DNA from: a virus
Direction: 5' to 3' (one strand)
IMG/VR virus record: IMGVR_UViG_3300048694_000814
Location: 1 to 21,014 of that record
Length of the DNA: 21,014 nucleotides
The stretch's first letter is position 1. Each line of letters starts with the position of its first letter. Position numbers and translations under genes: made by a program. The notes beneath the pieces are model-generated. The model made no database searches, was not told the DNA's origin, and worked only from the letters and a program-made list of their open reading frames with translations. Positions 13,743-20,813 of the stretch are shown here, one piece after another.

Positions 13743-14714
13743 ATGGCACTATTCGGTAGAAATGATCAGGCTGTGACTGCAAACAGCTCAACAACAAAAG
13801 AAACATCAAACGGTGCGCCAATTGGCACATACGCTCTTGTAAAGGCTGGTGGTGGCGCGAACGCCCACTTTGGTAACACTTCAGCTGGCTCTCGTGCAGC
13901 TACTGATGTTAACATGTTTGGCAATACCACACAGGACGCTTTCGTTACAGGTAAAGCAGTTGGCGTATTTGGTGTCGACGCAACAGAAATGGGTATCGGC
14001 GGTGGACCAATCGCAGAAGTATATGTAACAACTGGTGGTACTGGTTACGGTGCAAATGCTGTTGTTACATTAACTTTCGCTAATGGTACAACAAATGCAT
14101 TAGCTGTAAATTCAACAGTATCAACAACTAACTCAACTCGTGGTCGTGTTACAGGGATGACCATTAACGCTGCTGGTTCTGGATATATGGTTAATCCATC
14201 ACTTGCAATTGCAGCTCCTGCTCTTATCGTGTTCAACGGTAATAGTGGTGTAAATGCAACAGCTGACACTATTTCAGTATCATCTGCAAACAGCAGATTC
14301 CAAGTAGGTGATGGAATTACCTATGCTGGTAACGTTACATCAACACCAACAGGCTTAGTAGATAAGACTCTCTATTATGTAAGCTTTGCTAATTCTAGCT
14401 CTCTTGCGCTTTCAGCAACATCTGGTGGTGCAAATATTGATATTGGTAAGGCTTCTGGTGATAATACAACTGCAGGTGGTGCAACTCTTCAGGGTGTTAC
14501 TGCAACAGGTTATGCTGTTGTTGGTGGTGCTAAGAGCAGAGGTGTTACACATGCTGGTTGGGTTCTTCGTACCGAAGGTTCTGGTGGTCGCGCAGGTCGC
14601 GTTTCATACGAAACACTTGTAGCAATGGGTTCACTTGGCGCTCAGACAGCTGCATATGGTACACCAGCTCTTGTAGCAGACGCTTCGGACGACGCACAAC
14701 TCCCAGACTCTTGA
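13743..14714 (+). CDS. Putative abundant capsid-surface structural protein
   Basis: A 323-residue Gly, Ala, Thr, Ser and Asn-rich protein with almost no Cys, typical of beta-rich virion proteins. The start follows AGGAGG and an AATAAATA element, so high late expression is likely. Residues 91-113 (AEVYVTTGGTGYGANAVVTL) and 134-157 (GRVTGMTINAAGSGYMVNPS) are two copies of a 'xVxxxxGGxGY...P.V' beta module that recurs in structural and fibre-type proteins. The C-terminus has AGWVLRTEGSGGRAGRVSYE followed by TLVAMGSL, a block I associate with abundant, unassigned virion proteins of marine T4-like phages. No membrane or enzyme motif is present. A capsid decoration or head-fibre role is likely, but tail attachment cannot be excluded. 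Confidence 0.82.
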   Translation: MALFGRNDQAVTANSSTTKETSNGAPIGTYALVKAGGGANAHFGNTSAGSRAATDVNMFGNTTQDAFVTGKAVGVFGVDATEMGIGGGPIAEVYVTTGGTGYGANAVVTLTFANGTTNALAVNSTVSTTNSTRGRVTGMTINAAGSGYMVNPSLAIAAPALIVFNGNSGVNATADTISVSSANSRFQVGDGITYAGNVTSTPTGLVDKTLYYVSFANSSSLALSATSGGANIDIGKASGDNTTAGGATLQGVTATGYAVVGGAKSRGVTHAGWVLRTEGSGGRAGRVSYETLVAMGSLGAQTAAYGTPALVADASDDAQLPDS

Positions 14715-14731
14715 TAGCTGGGTTTCTGTAA

Positions 14732-15850
14732 ATGTCAAATGACGCTGTAAAAACGTCGCAGCTAGGAATAACGACTACTCTGGCTAACAATGACAGAGTA
14801 GTTGTCTTAACAAATCCTAACACCGCAGCACAAACACAAACAATCGCTGTTTCTACTCTAGCAAGAACATTGGCATCTAATATCATGCCTATTGCTAATA
14901 GTACACAGCTAGGCGTCATTAAAATTGGTGCGGGGTTGTCTGTTGCCGCGAATGGCGTTGTTACAGCTCCAATACCAGTTGCTAATGCCTCTATAGCAGG
15001 TGTTGTTAAAATTGGTTCTGGTTTGACAGTTGATCAGGATGGCGCTCTCAATGTAACAGGTGGTAACGGCAGTACAGCTAATTATATATTTTATGATGAT
15101 ACGATGTCACTCAGTACTAGTGGTGACATGCATATTAAGAATCCAAATAATGGTATTTTCGTTGATGGTTCTTGGATCACACAATTATCCGCTAGCGCGA
15201 ATGCAGCTGAAAATAGTAATTCAGCTTCTTACGTGTGGGCTTATCAAGAACCAAGTAACGAATCTTACATTGGTTACGCTGAATCAGGCGTTTATGTTCA
15301 AAGTTTAGAAACTGTTGGTAATGATAACATTCAATGGGCTCAATACGTCCTTAATCCAAACAATGTAATGCGTTTTTGGGGAAGTAATAGTTCTGGCGCC
15401 ACGCCTCTCACAATTGCAGTAAATGATGATAATTATTTTAAATTTGGTGTAACAACAGACCAATACAATCCAGCTGATACCATTTCATCGCCAAATCCAT
15501 TAATGTTTAGAAGCAATAATTGGGTTACTTCTGTATATAATGATGCTAATAATGGATTTGCAGAAGTTTGGTGGCATAATCCTGATGCACCTGCAAATAA
15601 TCAACCCCGAGATTCTGACTTTTATGTTGATTCGGATGGTGCATGGATTGTAAACGGTAGATATAACGAAATTGGAAATTACATTAATAACAGCTGGCAC
15701 TTTGGTATGGATGGTATGCTTGATCTTCCAACAGGTGTCGGTGACATTAGAAGAGATGGAGTATCAGTGCTTGGTACAGGACAAATAGATGGTGGTAATG
15801 CATTTACTACACCAACAGCAGAGATAACCGTAGACGGAGGCGGTGCTTAA
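14732..15850 (+). CDS. Putative fibre-type structural protein with LGVIKIGxGL repeats
   Basis: A 372-residue protein beginning MSNDAVKTSQLGITTTLANNDRVVVL, the typical opening of a fibre attachment domain. Residues 55-79 (STQLGVIKIGAGLSVAANGV) and 83-107 (ANASIAGVVKIGSGLTVDQD) are two copies of a short repeat known from tail fibres and short tail fibres ('xxGVVKIGxGLxVxxDGxLxV'). The remainder is aromatic, Asn/Gly/Ser-rich and probably trimeric beta structure, with DSDFYVDSDGAWIVNGRYNE close to the end. The ATG at 14732 has no clear SD, so it may depend on translation from upstream. Position among surface proteins agrees with a receptor-contacting or head-fibre role. Confidence 0.8.
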   Translation: MSNDAVKTSQLGITTTLANNDRVVVLTNPNTAAQTQTIAVSTLARTLASNIMPIANSTQLGVIKIGAGLSVAANGVVTAPIPVANASIAGVVKIGSGLTVDQDGALNVTGGNGSTANYIFYDDTMSLSTSGDMHIKNPNNGIFVDGSWITQLSASANAAENSNSASYVWAYQEPSNESYIGYAESGVYVQSLETVGNDNIQWAQYVLNPNNVMRFWGSNSSGATPLTIAVNDDNYFKFGVTTDQYNPADTISSPNPLMFRSNNWVTSVYNDANNGFAEVWWHNPDAPANNQPRDSDFYVDSDGAWIVNGRYNEIGNYINNSWHFGMDGMLDLPTGVGDIRRDGVSVLGTGQIDGGNAFTTPTAEITVDGGGA

Positions 15851-15851
15851 T

Positions 15852-17105
15852 ATGACACAGATTAAATTACGCAGAGATACAGCCGCTAATTGGGCTACCG
15901 CAAATTCAGTTCTTGCTCAGGGTGAACCTGCAATTGATACAACTAATTTAGGTATTAAAGTTGGCGACGGCACAACTGCTTGGTCAAATCTTAAATTCTT
16001 AACTGGTGGCCAACCATCCCCATCTATTACTTTTGTTGGCACACCTTTAGGTTTACCTACATTATGGAAATATACCCCAAGCGCACCAGTTTTACAATAC
16101 TCATCAAATAATTCTTTTTTAACCGAAGGAAGTGGTTATTATTGGTTAGATCAAAGATTTGATAATGGCGATGCCGACTATAGTGGTGTTTCAGAAGCTC
16201 ATTTAAATAACATCGGTGGTTTAACTGATTACTTTCAATGGTATAAAAAATACGAAGATTCGCTTACAACAATTGATCTTGGTAATATATCTTACATTTC
16301 TAATTGGTTTAATATTGGTAATTTTTCAAACACTCTTACTACATTTACAGCAAATAGTTTAGTAGAAGTTGTAAATAATTTTGAAATCAACAATATGCAC
16401 ACTGATAATGGTGTTCAGTTTGTATTTCCTGCTTTACAAAAAACTAATAGCTTTTATATTGATAATAACTGGAATATGGCGAATACTATATCACCATCTT
16501 TTCCATCATTAAACAAAGTATACAGTGTTTATATATACTACAATCAGTATAGTTCTTGGTCAAATTTTTCTAATCTACAATCAATATCTTGGGAAATCCA
16601 ATTTCACAACAATTCAAACCCAGAAGCAGCTGATTGGGCATGTCCTGGATTTCCTGCTATTGTTACTGTTCCAGGTTATGTAGAAATTTACAGTAATGAT
16701 TATATGACTTCTATTCCAGCATTCTCATCATTGACTACTGTAGGTAATAGTATAGATATTTTTGAAAACCATAGTTTGCTTTTATATCCAGCATTTCCTC
16801 TTCTCCAACATGTTGGGAGTATCAGTGGCTATAATAACTACAGCGTTACTGGATTTGATGGTGGTTTCTTTCCTTCACTCAAGACAGTAAACGGTAATGT
16901 TAATTTCTCTACTTGTTCTCTAACAGAATCGGCAGTTGACGAACTACTAGCAAAACTTGTTTCACTTGATGGAACAAATGGCACAGCAAACTTTACAGGC
17001 GCTGTATATGTCAATGGTAGCGGCAATGCTATACCTTCAGCACAAGGTATGACAGATATAGCCACACTACAAGGTCGTGGTTGCTACGTAGAATATAACT
17101 CATAA
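15852..17105 (+). CDS. Fibre/adhesin with Mtd-like N-terminus and leucine-rich-repeat-like body
   Basis: A 417-residue protein. ATG 15852 is preferred over GTG 15843 because GGAGG (15836-15840) is well spaced and it starts one base after the previous stop. Residues 4-49 (IKLRRDTAANWATANSVLAQ, GEPAIDT, IKVGDGTTAWSNL) fit the N-terminal domain of major-tropism-determinant or fibre proteins. From about residue 130 to 360 are irregular repeats of the form 'FPxLxxVxxxxxxxN' (FPALQKTNSFYIDNN, FPSLNKVYSVYIYYN, FSSLTTVGNSIDIFEN, FPLLQHVGSISGYNN, FPSLKTVNGNVNFSTC), a curved leucine-rich or receptor-L-like solenoid. The end (SAVDELLAKLVSLDG, GMTDIATLQGRGCYVEYN) resembles the cap of bacterial LRR surface proteins. 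A receptor-binding role is likely. Confidence 0.85.
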   Translation: MTQIKLRRDTAANWATANSVLAQGEPAIDTTNLGIKVGDGTTAWSNLKFLTGGQPSPSITFVGTPLGLPTLWKYTPSAPVLQYSSNNSFLTEGSGYYWLDQRFDNGDADYSGVSEAHLNNIGGLTDYFQWYKKYEDSLTTIDLGNISYISNWFNIGNFSNTLTTFTANSLVEVVNNFEINNMHTDNGVQFVFPALQKTNSFYIDNNWNMANTISPSFPSLNKVYSVYIYYNQYSSWSNFSNLQSISWEIQFHNNSNPEAADWACPGFPAIVTVPGYVEIYSNDYMTSIPAFSSLTTVGNSIDIFENHSLLLYPAFPLLQHVGSISGYNNYSVTGFDGGFFPSLKTVNGNVNFSTCSLTESAVDELLAKLVSLDGTNGTANFTGAVYVNGSGNAIPSAQGMTDIATLQGRGCYVEYNS

Positions 17106-17114
17106 GGATAAAAA

Positions 17115-17816
17115 ATGGCTGACATAATTGTATCAACATCAGGAACTTCTGGATTAGCCAAAGACATTGTCTTAACCCCAGAAATTATGGCAGCTCGAGT
17201 TGCTATAACTGACAAAGCAAACGGTAAAAATATAGCCGACTGTAAAGTATTAATAGTCGCTAAAGCGACAATGTCTTCTTCTTTTCAACGCTATAAAGCA
17301 TGGGCTGATGCAAAAGGTAAGAAAATCATTACCGATGTTACTCTTAACAAAGTTGTTGAAGTAATTAAGAACGAAAAGGTCGATGCTATTATTGCTGGTC
17401 CTGGATACCTTGTAGCTGTTGCAAAAGAGTTTGAAAAGCTTGGTCATTCTGCAAACTTAAAGCAAGCTGTTTCTGGTCACTCTGCTATGCCTCGTCTCAG
17501 CGCATTATACATACAAAAGTGGTTAAGTAAAGACCTACAGGTTGGCTACGGATGTACTGAAATAGGTACAGTATGTTCAGGTACAGCCGAAGAAGTTGCT
17601 GAAGCAGAAGGTTGTGTTGGTAAACCAGTTGATGGTGTAACAGTAGAAATCGTTGACGGTGATGTTATTCGCATTAAGTCGCCTACTACTATGGTTACAA
17701 AATATGAAGATTATGCAGAAATGGACGCAATTTACTTTAAAGATGGTTGGTTCTATCCAGGCGATAAAGGTTATTTCACAAAAAGTGGAAAGTTAGTAAT
17801 TACTGAAACAAGATAA
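17115..17816 (+). CDS. Truncated ANL-superfamily (AMP-binding, acyl-adenylate) domain
   Basis: A 233-residue protein with the adenylate-forming core but much shorter than a normal enzyme (about 500 aa). It starts close to the phosphate-binding loop: IIVSTSGTSGLAKDIVL (motif A3 at 7-16, STSGTSGLAK). Then come GYGCTE at 144-149 (A5), GCVGKPVDG at 166-174 and FYPGDKGYFTKSGKLVITETR at 213-233 (A7 TGD region, here PGD). It stops where the hinge and the mobile C-terminal domain, with the catalytic Lys of A10, should begin. The first ~150 residues of the family are missing too. It could still bind ATP and an acid, or have lost catalysis. The ATG follows the fibre gene by nine bases, with AAGGA upstream. 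No known phage role; a fibre-linked function is only suggested by position. Confidence 0.82.
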   Translation: MADIIVSTSGTSGLAKDIVLTPEIMAARVAITDKANGKNIADCKVLIVAKATMSSSFQRYKAWADAKGKKIITDVTLNKVVEVIKNEKVDAIIAGPGYLVAVAKEFEKLGHSANLKQAVSGHSAMPRLSALYIQKWLSKDLQVGYGCTEIGTVCSGTAEEVAEAEGCVGKPVDGVTVEIVDGDVIRIKSPTTMVTKYEDYAEMDAIYFKDGWFYPGDKGYFTKSGKLVITETR

Positions 17817-18214
17817 TGCATGATAAATTGACTGAAGAGAATTTTTTAATATACTGCGCAAAACACTATGATAATCCTTCCTGTCATTCAACAGAAGAAT
17901 TCTTTGAAGATCTAAATCGTATCAAATATATTAAAAAACTTGTTACAAGATATGTTGAAAATGGTGATTTGAAAGAGAGACTAATTCTCAATCATATCAC
18001 GATTCTTTATAATATTTTTGGACCAGAACATTTATGTCGTATATTATATTTGAAAATGAAACCACAGTTTTGTTATATCAAACCATTTTTGATTTTGTTA
18101 AATATACTACCGAAGACAATACATAATATAAGGGATGAGTCTATAGTTGAGACTGATCTGATACCAATGAATGAAGAGATTATAGATAGGTTAAGGAAAA
18201 TAAGCAATGGATAA
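17816..18214 (+). CDS. Small conserved phage protein, function unknown
   Basis: A 132-residue, mostly helical protein whose ATG overlaps the ANL stop (TAATG). The pattern ENFLIYCAKHYDNPSCHS, EEFFEDLNRIKYIKKLVTRY, LKERLILNHITILYNIFGPE, then a hydrophobic IKPFLILLNIL, is one I recall from a small conserved protein of T4-like cyanophages that has no assigned function. The 'AAKHYxNPxCxxxxEFxEDLxRxKYxKRL' block is the recognisable core. No catalytic or membrane motif is clear; the ILLNIL stretch is too short for a confident transmembrane call. The next gene starts 8 bp inside it, so the three genes from 17816 to 18772 are a coupled cluster. Confidence 0.8.
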   Translation: MHDKLTEENFLIYCAKHYDNPSCHSTEEFFEDLNRIKYIKKLVTRYVENGDLKERLILNHITILYNIFGPEHLCRILYLKMKPQFCYIKPFLILLNILPKTIHNIRDESIVETDLIPMNEEIIDRLRKISNG

Positions 18215-18389
18215 ACTAAAAGAAGATGGCAGTGCTGCTTCCGTAGTTCCAGCTAATGCTATGGGATCCTCTAGTTCTACAGCAGGAACTGGTGGCATCG
18301 ACACATATGATCCATTGTTAAAGATGAATAAGGGCAAAAAGCTCCGTGATATTATCAAAAGAAAAACACTTAGCGATCTAAAGAAATGA
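18207..18389 (+). CDS. Very small conserved phage protein
   Basis: A 60-residue protein overlapping the preceding gene by 8 bp and the following one by ATGA. It has a low-complexity Ser/Ala/Gly start (VPANAMGSSSSTAGTGGID) and a basic end (KMNKGKKLRDIIKRKTLSDLKK). I recall small T4-like phage proteins with a 'PxNxxGxxxxxGTGGxD' body and basic end in the same neighbourhood as the 17816 type, with unknown role. Length and composition alone would be weak support; the tight coupling with both neighbours makes it credible. Confidence 0.68.
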   Translation: MDKLKEDGSAASVVPANAMGSSSSTAGTGGIDTYDPLLKMNKGKKLRDIIKRKTLSDLKK

Positions 18390-18772
18390 TGACAGCAGCC
18401 GAAGATCGCATTGAAGCAGCCATAGAAAAACTTACTTCAATTTCAAGTGATCTGAAATCGATGCTCGCTGTACATGAACAACGTATAACTCAACAGGAAA
18501 AAGCATCAGGTAATCTGGAAGTTGTTGTTGAGAAACGTAGAGAAGAACTAGACATAAAACTCAAAGATGTATATGATACAATGAGAGATCAAGATAATAA
18601 TATCCTCCAAGAAATAGCCAAATTAAGATCAGAATCATCTGAACAGCACAAAACTCTTTCTAATAAAATCAACCAGTTAGAACGATTCATATGGATAGCC
18701 GTTGGCGGTGGCGTAGTTCTAACATGGACAATTACAATAATCGCTAATTATTTTCATCTAATCGCACATTAA
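18386..18772 (+). CDS. Coiled-coil protein with C-terminal membrane helix
   Basis: A 128-residue protein; either ATG 18386 or 18389 can start it. Residues about 3-98 are a long heptad-like helix (EDRIEAAIEKLTSISSDLKS, HEQRITQQEKASGNLEVVV, then LQEIAKLRSESSEQHKTL), followed by one membrane helix at 101-123 (FIWIAVGGGVVLTWTITIIA). This layout, coiled coil then a single membrane anchor near the C-terminus, is shared by XhlA-type lysis accessory proteins and similar phage proteins. A lysis or membrane-tether role is possible but not shown, and no endolysin or canonical holin is in the window. It ends the left-hand transcription block before the primase promoter. Confidence 0.78.
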   Translation: MMTAAEDRIEAAIEKLTSISSDLKSMLAVHEQRITQQEKASGNLEVVVEKRREELDIKLKDVYDTMRDQDNNILQEIAKLRSESSEQHKTLSNKINQLERFIWIAVGGGVVLTWTITIIANYFHLIAH

Positions 18773-18776
18773 TCGC

Positions 18777-18804
18777 TTTACTTTTTCGAAAATCCAGGTA
18801 TAAT
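18777..18804 (+). promoter_or_regulatory. Sigma70-type promoter for the primase
   Basis: TTTACT at 18777-18782 (4 of 6 to TTGACA), a 16-bp spacer, and a perfect TATAAT at 18799-18804, in the 61-bp gap before the primase gene. This is a host-type early promoter and not the late TATAAATA form, as expected for a replication gene placed after structural genes. Confidence 0.65.
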
Positions 18805-18833
18805 TATATCTGTGATGATGGAGTATAGCTATA

Positions 18834-19856
18834 ATGTATTGGTTAGAACACAAGTATATTGGATTGGTTTCCAGTCGACTAAGAAACTTCAAGAGAAAAT
18901 CATCTGGATTATATAACTTCTCCTGCCCGATCTGTGGTGATTCATTATCGAGGAAGAGTTTAGCCAGAGGTTATATCTACGAAAAGAAGGGCAAGATGTT
19001 GTTTCACTGCCATAATTGCAGTGCCACTCTCTCCATTCCTAACTTTATCAAGATGCTCGACCAAACTATATATAACGAGATGGTCTTGGAAAAGCTGAAA
19101 GAGACCAAGACTCCCGAACAAATTGATTATGAACAGTTCGTTGACAAGATGAAGAAGCCTGTCTTTCTGAAAAGTGGTCCATTAAAAGGACTCAAGAAAG
19201 TCAGTCAGTTGTCACCAGATCATCGAGTGAAGAGGTTCGTTGATGCTAGAAGAATTCCAAATCCATTTCACGCCATACTTTTTTCCTGTCCTAACTTTAA
19301 GCATTTTACTAATAGCTTGGTTCCTAATAAGTTTGACGTTCATTCTATTGGGAACGATGAGCTACGTCTTCTTATACCCTTTATTTCTGCTGATAAGAAA
19401 GTGCACGCCTATCAGGGTCGAGCTCTGGGTGATTCGAAGGTTAAGTATATCACGATTGTTCTTGATGATTCAATACCTAAAGTTTATGGTTTGGATAGAG
19501 TCAACTTCGATAAACGTGTATATGTGGTTGAAGGACCAATTGATTCCATGTTTATTAGCAATAGTATCGCTACTGCTGGTGGTGATCTCGTTAGCGCTGT
19601 TGGATCTTTTAGAAAAGATAATCTCGTTATTGTCTATGATAATGAACCGAGGAGTCGTGAGACCATCAAAAAGCTTGACAAAGCTATCCTTCAGGGGTAT
19701 AATGTATGTATATGGCCAGATAACCTCGAACATAAGGATATCAATGATATGTATCTGGCTGGATTATCATCAGAGTTTATCAAACACATCATTGATACGC
19801 ACACCTACCGTGATCTTGCCGCGAAACTGGCGCTGACTAAATGGAGCAAAATATGA
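18834..19856 (+). CDS. 61: DnaG-like DNA primase (T4 gp61)
   Basis: Primase that makes short RNA primers with the gp41 helicase, also encoded here. The 340-residue product follows T4 gp61. The zinc-binding region has C31-P-I-C34 and H-C59-H-N-C62 around ARGYIYEKKGKMLFHC. Next come DHRVKRFVDARRIP, LLIPF and YQGRAL. The TOPRIM core has VYVVEGPIDSMF (E233) and IVYDNEPRSRETI (D269). The end KDINDMYLAG and AKLALTKWSKI matches KDVNDM and AKMRLSKYAKI of T4. GGAG at 18820-18823 and a sigma70-like promoter lie upstream. The length equals the T4 protein almost exactly. Note that it is about 16 kb from the helicase gene in this window. Confidence 0.95.
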   Translation: MYWLEHKYIGLVSSRLRNFKRKSSGLYNFSCPICGDSLSRKSLARGYIYEKKGKMLFHCHNCSATLSIPNFIKMLDQTIYNEMVLEKLKETKTPEQIDYEQFVDKMKKPVFLKSGPLKGLKKVSQLSPDHRVKRFVDARRIPNPFHAILFSCPNFKHFTNSLVPNKFDVHSIGNDELRLLIPFISADKKVHAYQGRALGDSKVKYITIVLDDSIPKVYGLDRVNFDKRVYVVEGPIDSMFISNSIATAGGDLVSAVGSFRKDNLVIVYDNEPRSRETIKKLDKAILQGYNVCIWPDNLEHKDINDMYLAGLSSEFIKHIIDTHTYRDLAAKLALTKWSKI

Positions 19857-20110
19857 TTATGGATAAAATTGAAGACGACCTGTTCTATAACCTGCGTCAT
19901 CTAAAGATCTTTAAATCTTCTACAAACAACAACGATAATGTTTGGGCATATCGCTGGCCAGAAGGTGGAGACATCGAAATGTATGATAAGAAAACAGATG
20001 AAACATTGTTCAAAGTTGGACATGATCCGAGACTGGCAGAATATATCTGTTGTTTACATAACATGTCAAAGAAGCTAATCAAAGAAGTGGAGTCTAAGTA
20101 TGAGCAATGA
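19853..20110 (+). CDS. Small hypothetical phage protein
   Basis: An 85-residue product if translated from ATG 19853, which overlaps the primase stop (ATGA) and has GGAG at 19843-19846. ATG 19841 would add four residues but lacks a comparable SD. The body has alternating charge (MDKIEDDLFYNLRHLKIF), a WAYRWPEGGDIEMYDKKTDE beta-like middle and CCLHNMSKKLIKEVESKYEQ at the end. I do not recognise the family. Its last bases overlap the start of the next gene by 11 bp, so it is coupled with the DLVK-type array. Confidence 0.65.
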   Translation: MIMDKIEDDLFYNLRHLKIFKSSTNNNDNVWAYRWPEGGDIEMYDKKTDETLFKVGHDPRLAEYICCLHNMSKKLIKEVESKYEQ

Positions 20111-20438
20111 TCTTGTGAAGAAACGCAGAATGGATGCTTACTATTATGGTTTTGATGAAACTGGTGTTGATGTGATTGACAAGGTTCTAAGCGCTGTTGC
20201 CTGTGCTGGTAAAGCATATCACCATACGGATGATTGGACTGAAGATTGCTCTGCATATGAGGATCACACTGGCGATAATCCTGTTGCATGGATACAGAAC
20301 GCCTCAAAAGAAGCAGCCGACCGCATTGAGGCGCTGGAGGCGGCGTTGCAGTCTATTGCTGCAAACGCTTGCTGTGACAAATGCCAAGAGGCTGCATTTG
20401 TTGCCTGTGCTGCACTAGAGGAGAAGAAAGATGACTGA
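20100..20438 (+). CDS. DLVK...AADRIE-type small phage protein (copy 1)
   Basis: A 112-residue product, the first of at least three tandem relatives. It begins MSNDLVKKRRM and carries ASKEAADRIEALEAALQSIA, then ACAALEEKKDD at the end. This 'M(S/T)(D/N)DLVKxLR...AADRIExLExxL' pattern is frequent in short proteins of proteobacterial phages (Ea22-like set); the function is unknown. In this copy a unique central insert (ACAGKAYHHTDDWTEDCSAY, GDNPVAWIQNA) separates the two conserved ends. It overlaps the upstream gene by 11 bp and the next by 8. Codon use in its second half is clearly more GC-rich than in most of the window, consistent with a module gained by transfer. Confidence 0.75.
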   Translation: MSNDLVKKRRMDAYYYGFDETGVDVIDKVLSAVACAGKAYHHTDDWTEDCSAYEDHTGDNPVAWIQNASKEAADRIEALEAALQSIAANACCDKCQEAAFVACAALEEKKDD

Positions 20439-20813
20439 CGATCTTGTGAAGCGGCTGCGTTATCTTGGCGATCATGCGTCTTATGAGCCGCACACCTACC
20501 ACACTGCCGCCGACCGCATTGAAAAACTACAATTAGAATTAAAAAAAGAAAATCAAAGGTATCACAGACTTTATGATCGTGCAAGTCAACTGGAAACGGC
20601 GCTGCGGAAAATAGATCAAGCTACAATTTCACACGTTGATGGGCGTGATCTGCTTGATGAACTTCACCCGCGCAACACATTAGACATCAAGCGTAGAATT
20701 GATGGGATTGATACTTGGTTTGAAGGCGATTGGCTATCCAATTTGCGTGATGCCAGAAACGCCGCCCGCGCTGCACTAGGGGAGAAGAAAGATGACTGAC
20801 GATCTTGTGAAGC
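20410..20813 (+). repeat. 43-bp near-identical direct repeat at gene junctions
   Basis: Copies at 20410-20452 and 20771-20813 differ at one position (A against G at the tenth base). Each spans the end of one DLVK-type gene (ALxEKKDD), the ATGACTGA stop/start overlap and the first codons (MTDDLVK) of the next. A weaker echo (GATCTTGTGAAG) is found at the start of the 20100 gene. The arrangement gives homology for deleting, duplicating or shuffling whole gene units. Confidence 0.92.
20431..20799 (+). CDS. DLVK...AADRIE-type small phage protein (copy 2)
   Basis: A 122-residue relative of the 20100 gene: MTDDLVKRLRYLGDHASYEP, HTAADRIEKLQLELKKENQR, a short coiled-coil (YHRLYDRASQLETALRKI), then a unique central part (DGRDLLDELHPRNTLDIKRR, DTWFEGDWLSNLRDA) and the shared end ALGEKKDD. 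Start and stop lie inside the 43-bp repeat and overlap both neighbours by 8 bp (ATGACTGA). A ribosome could pass from gene to gene. Conserved ends with an unrelated middle are the reason to read it as a cassette. No function is known. Confidence 0.75.
   Translation: MTDDLVKRLRYLGDHASYEPHTYHTAADRIEKLQLELKKENQRYHRLYDRASQLETALRKIDQATISHVDGRDLLDELHPRNTLDIKRRIDGIDTWFEGDWLSNLRDARNAARAALGEKKDD

Noticed and set aside
14702-14722. CCCAG/CTGGG hairpin after the 13743 gene as a terminator
   Set aside because: Only 5 bp with an 11-nt loop and a broken T run (TTTCT); not convincing.
18231-18300. Low-complexity Ser/Ala/Gly stretch as a sign that the 18207 ORF is spurious
   Set aside because: The start and stop overlaps on both sides and a basic conserved-looking tail favour a real small gene.
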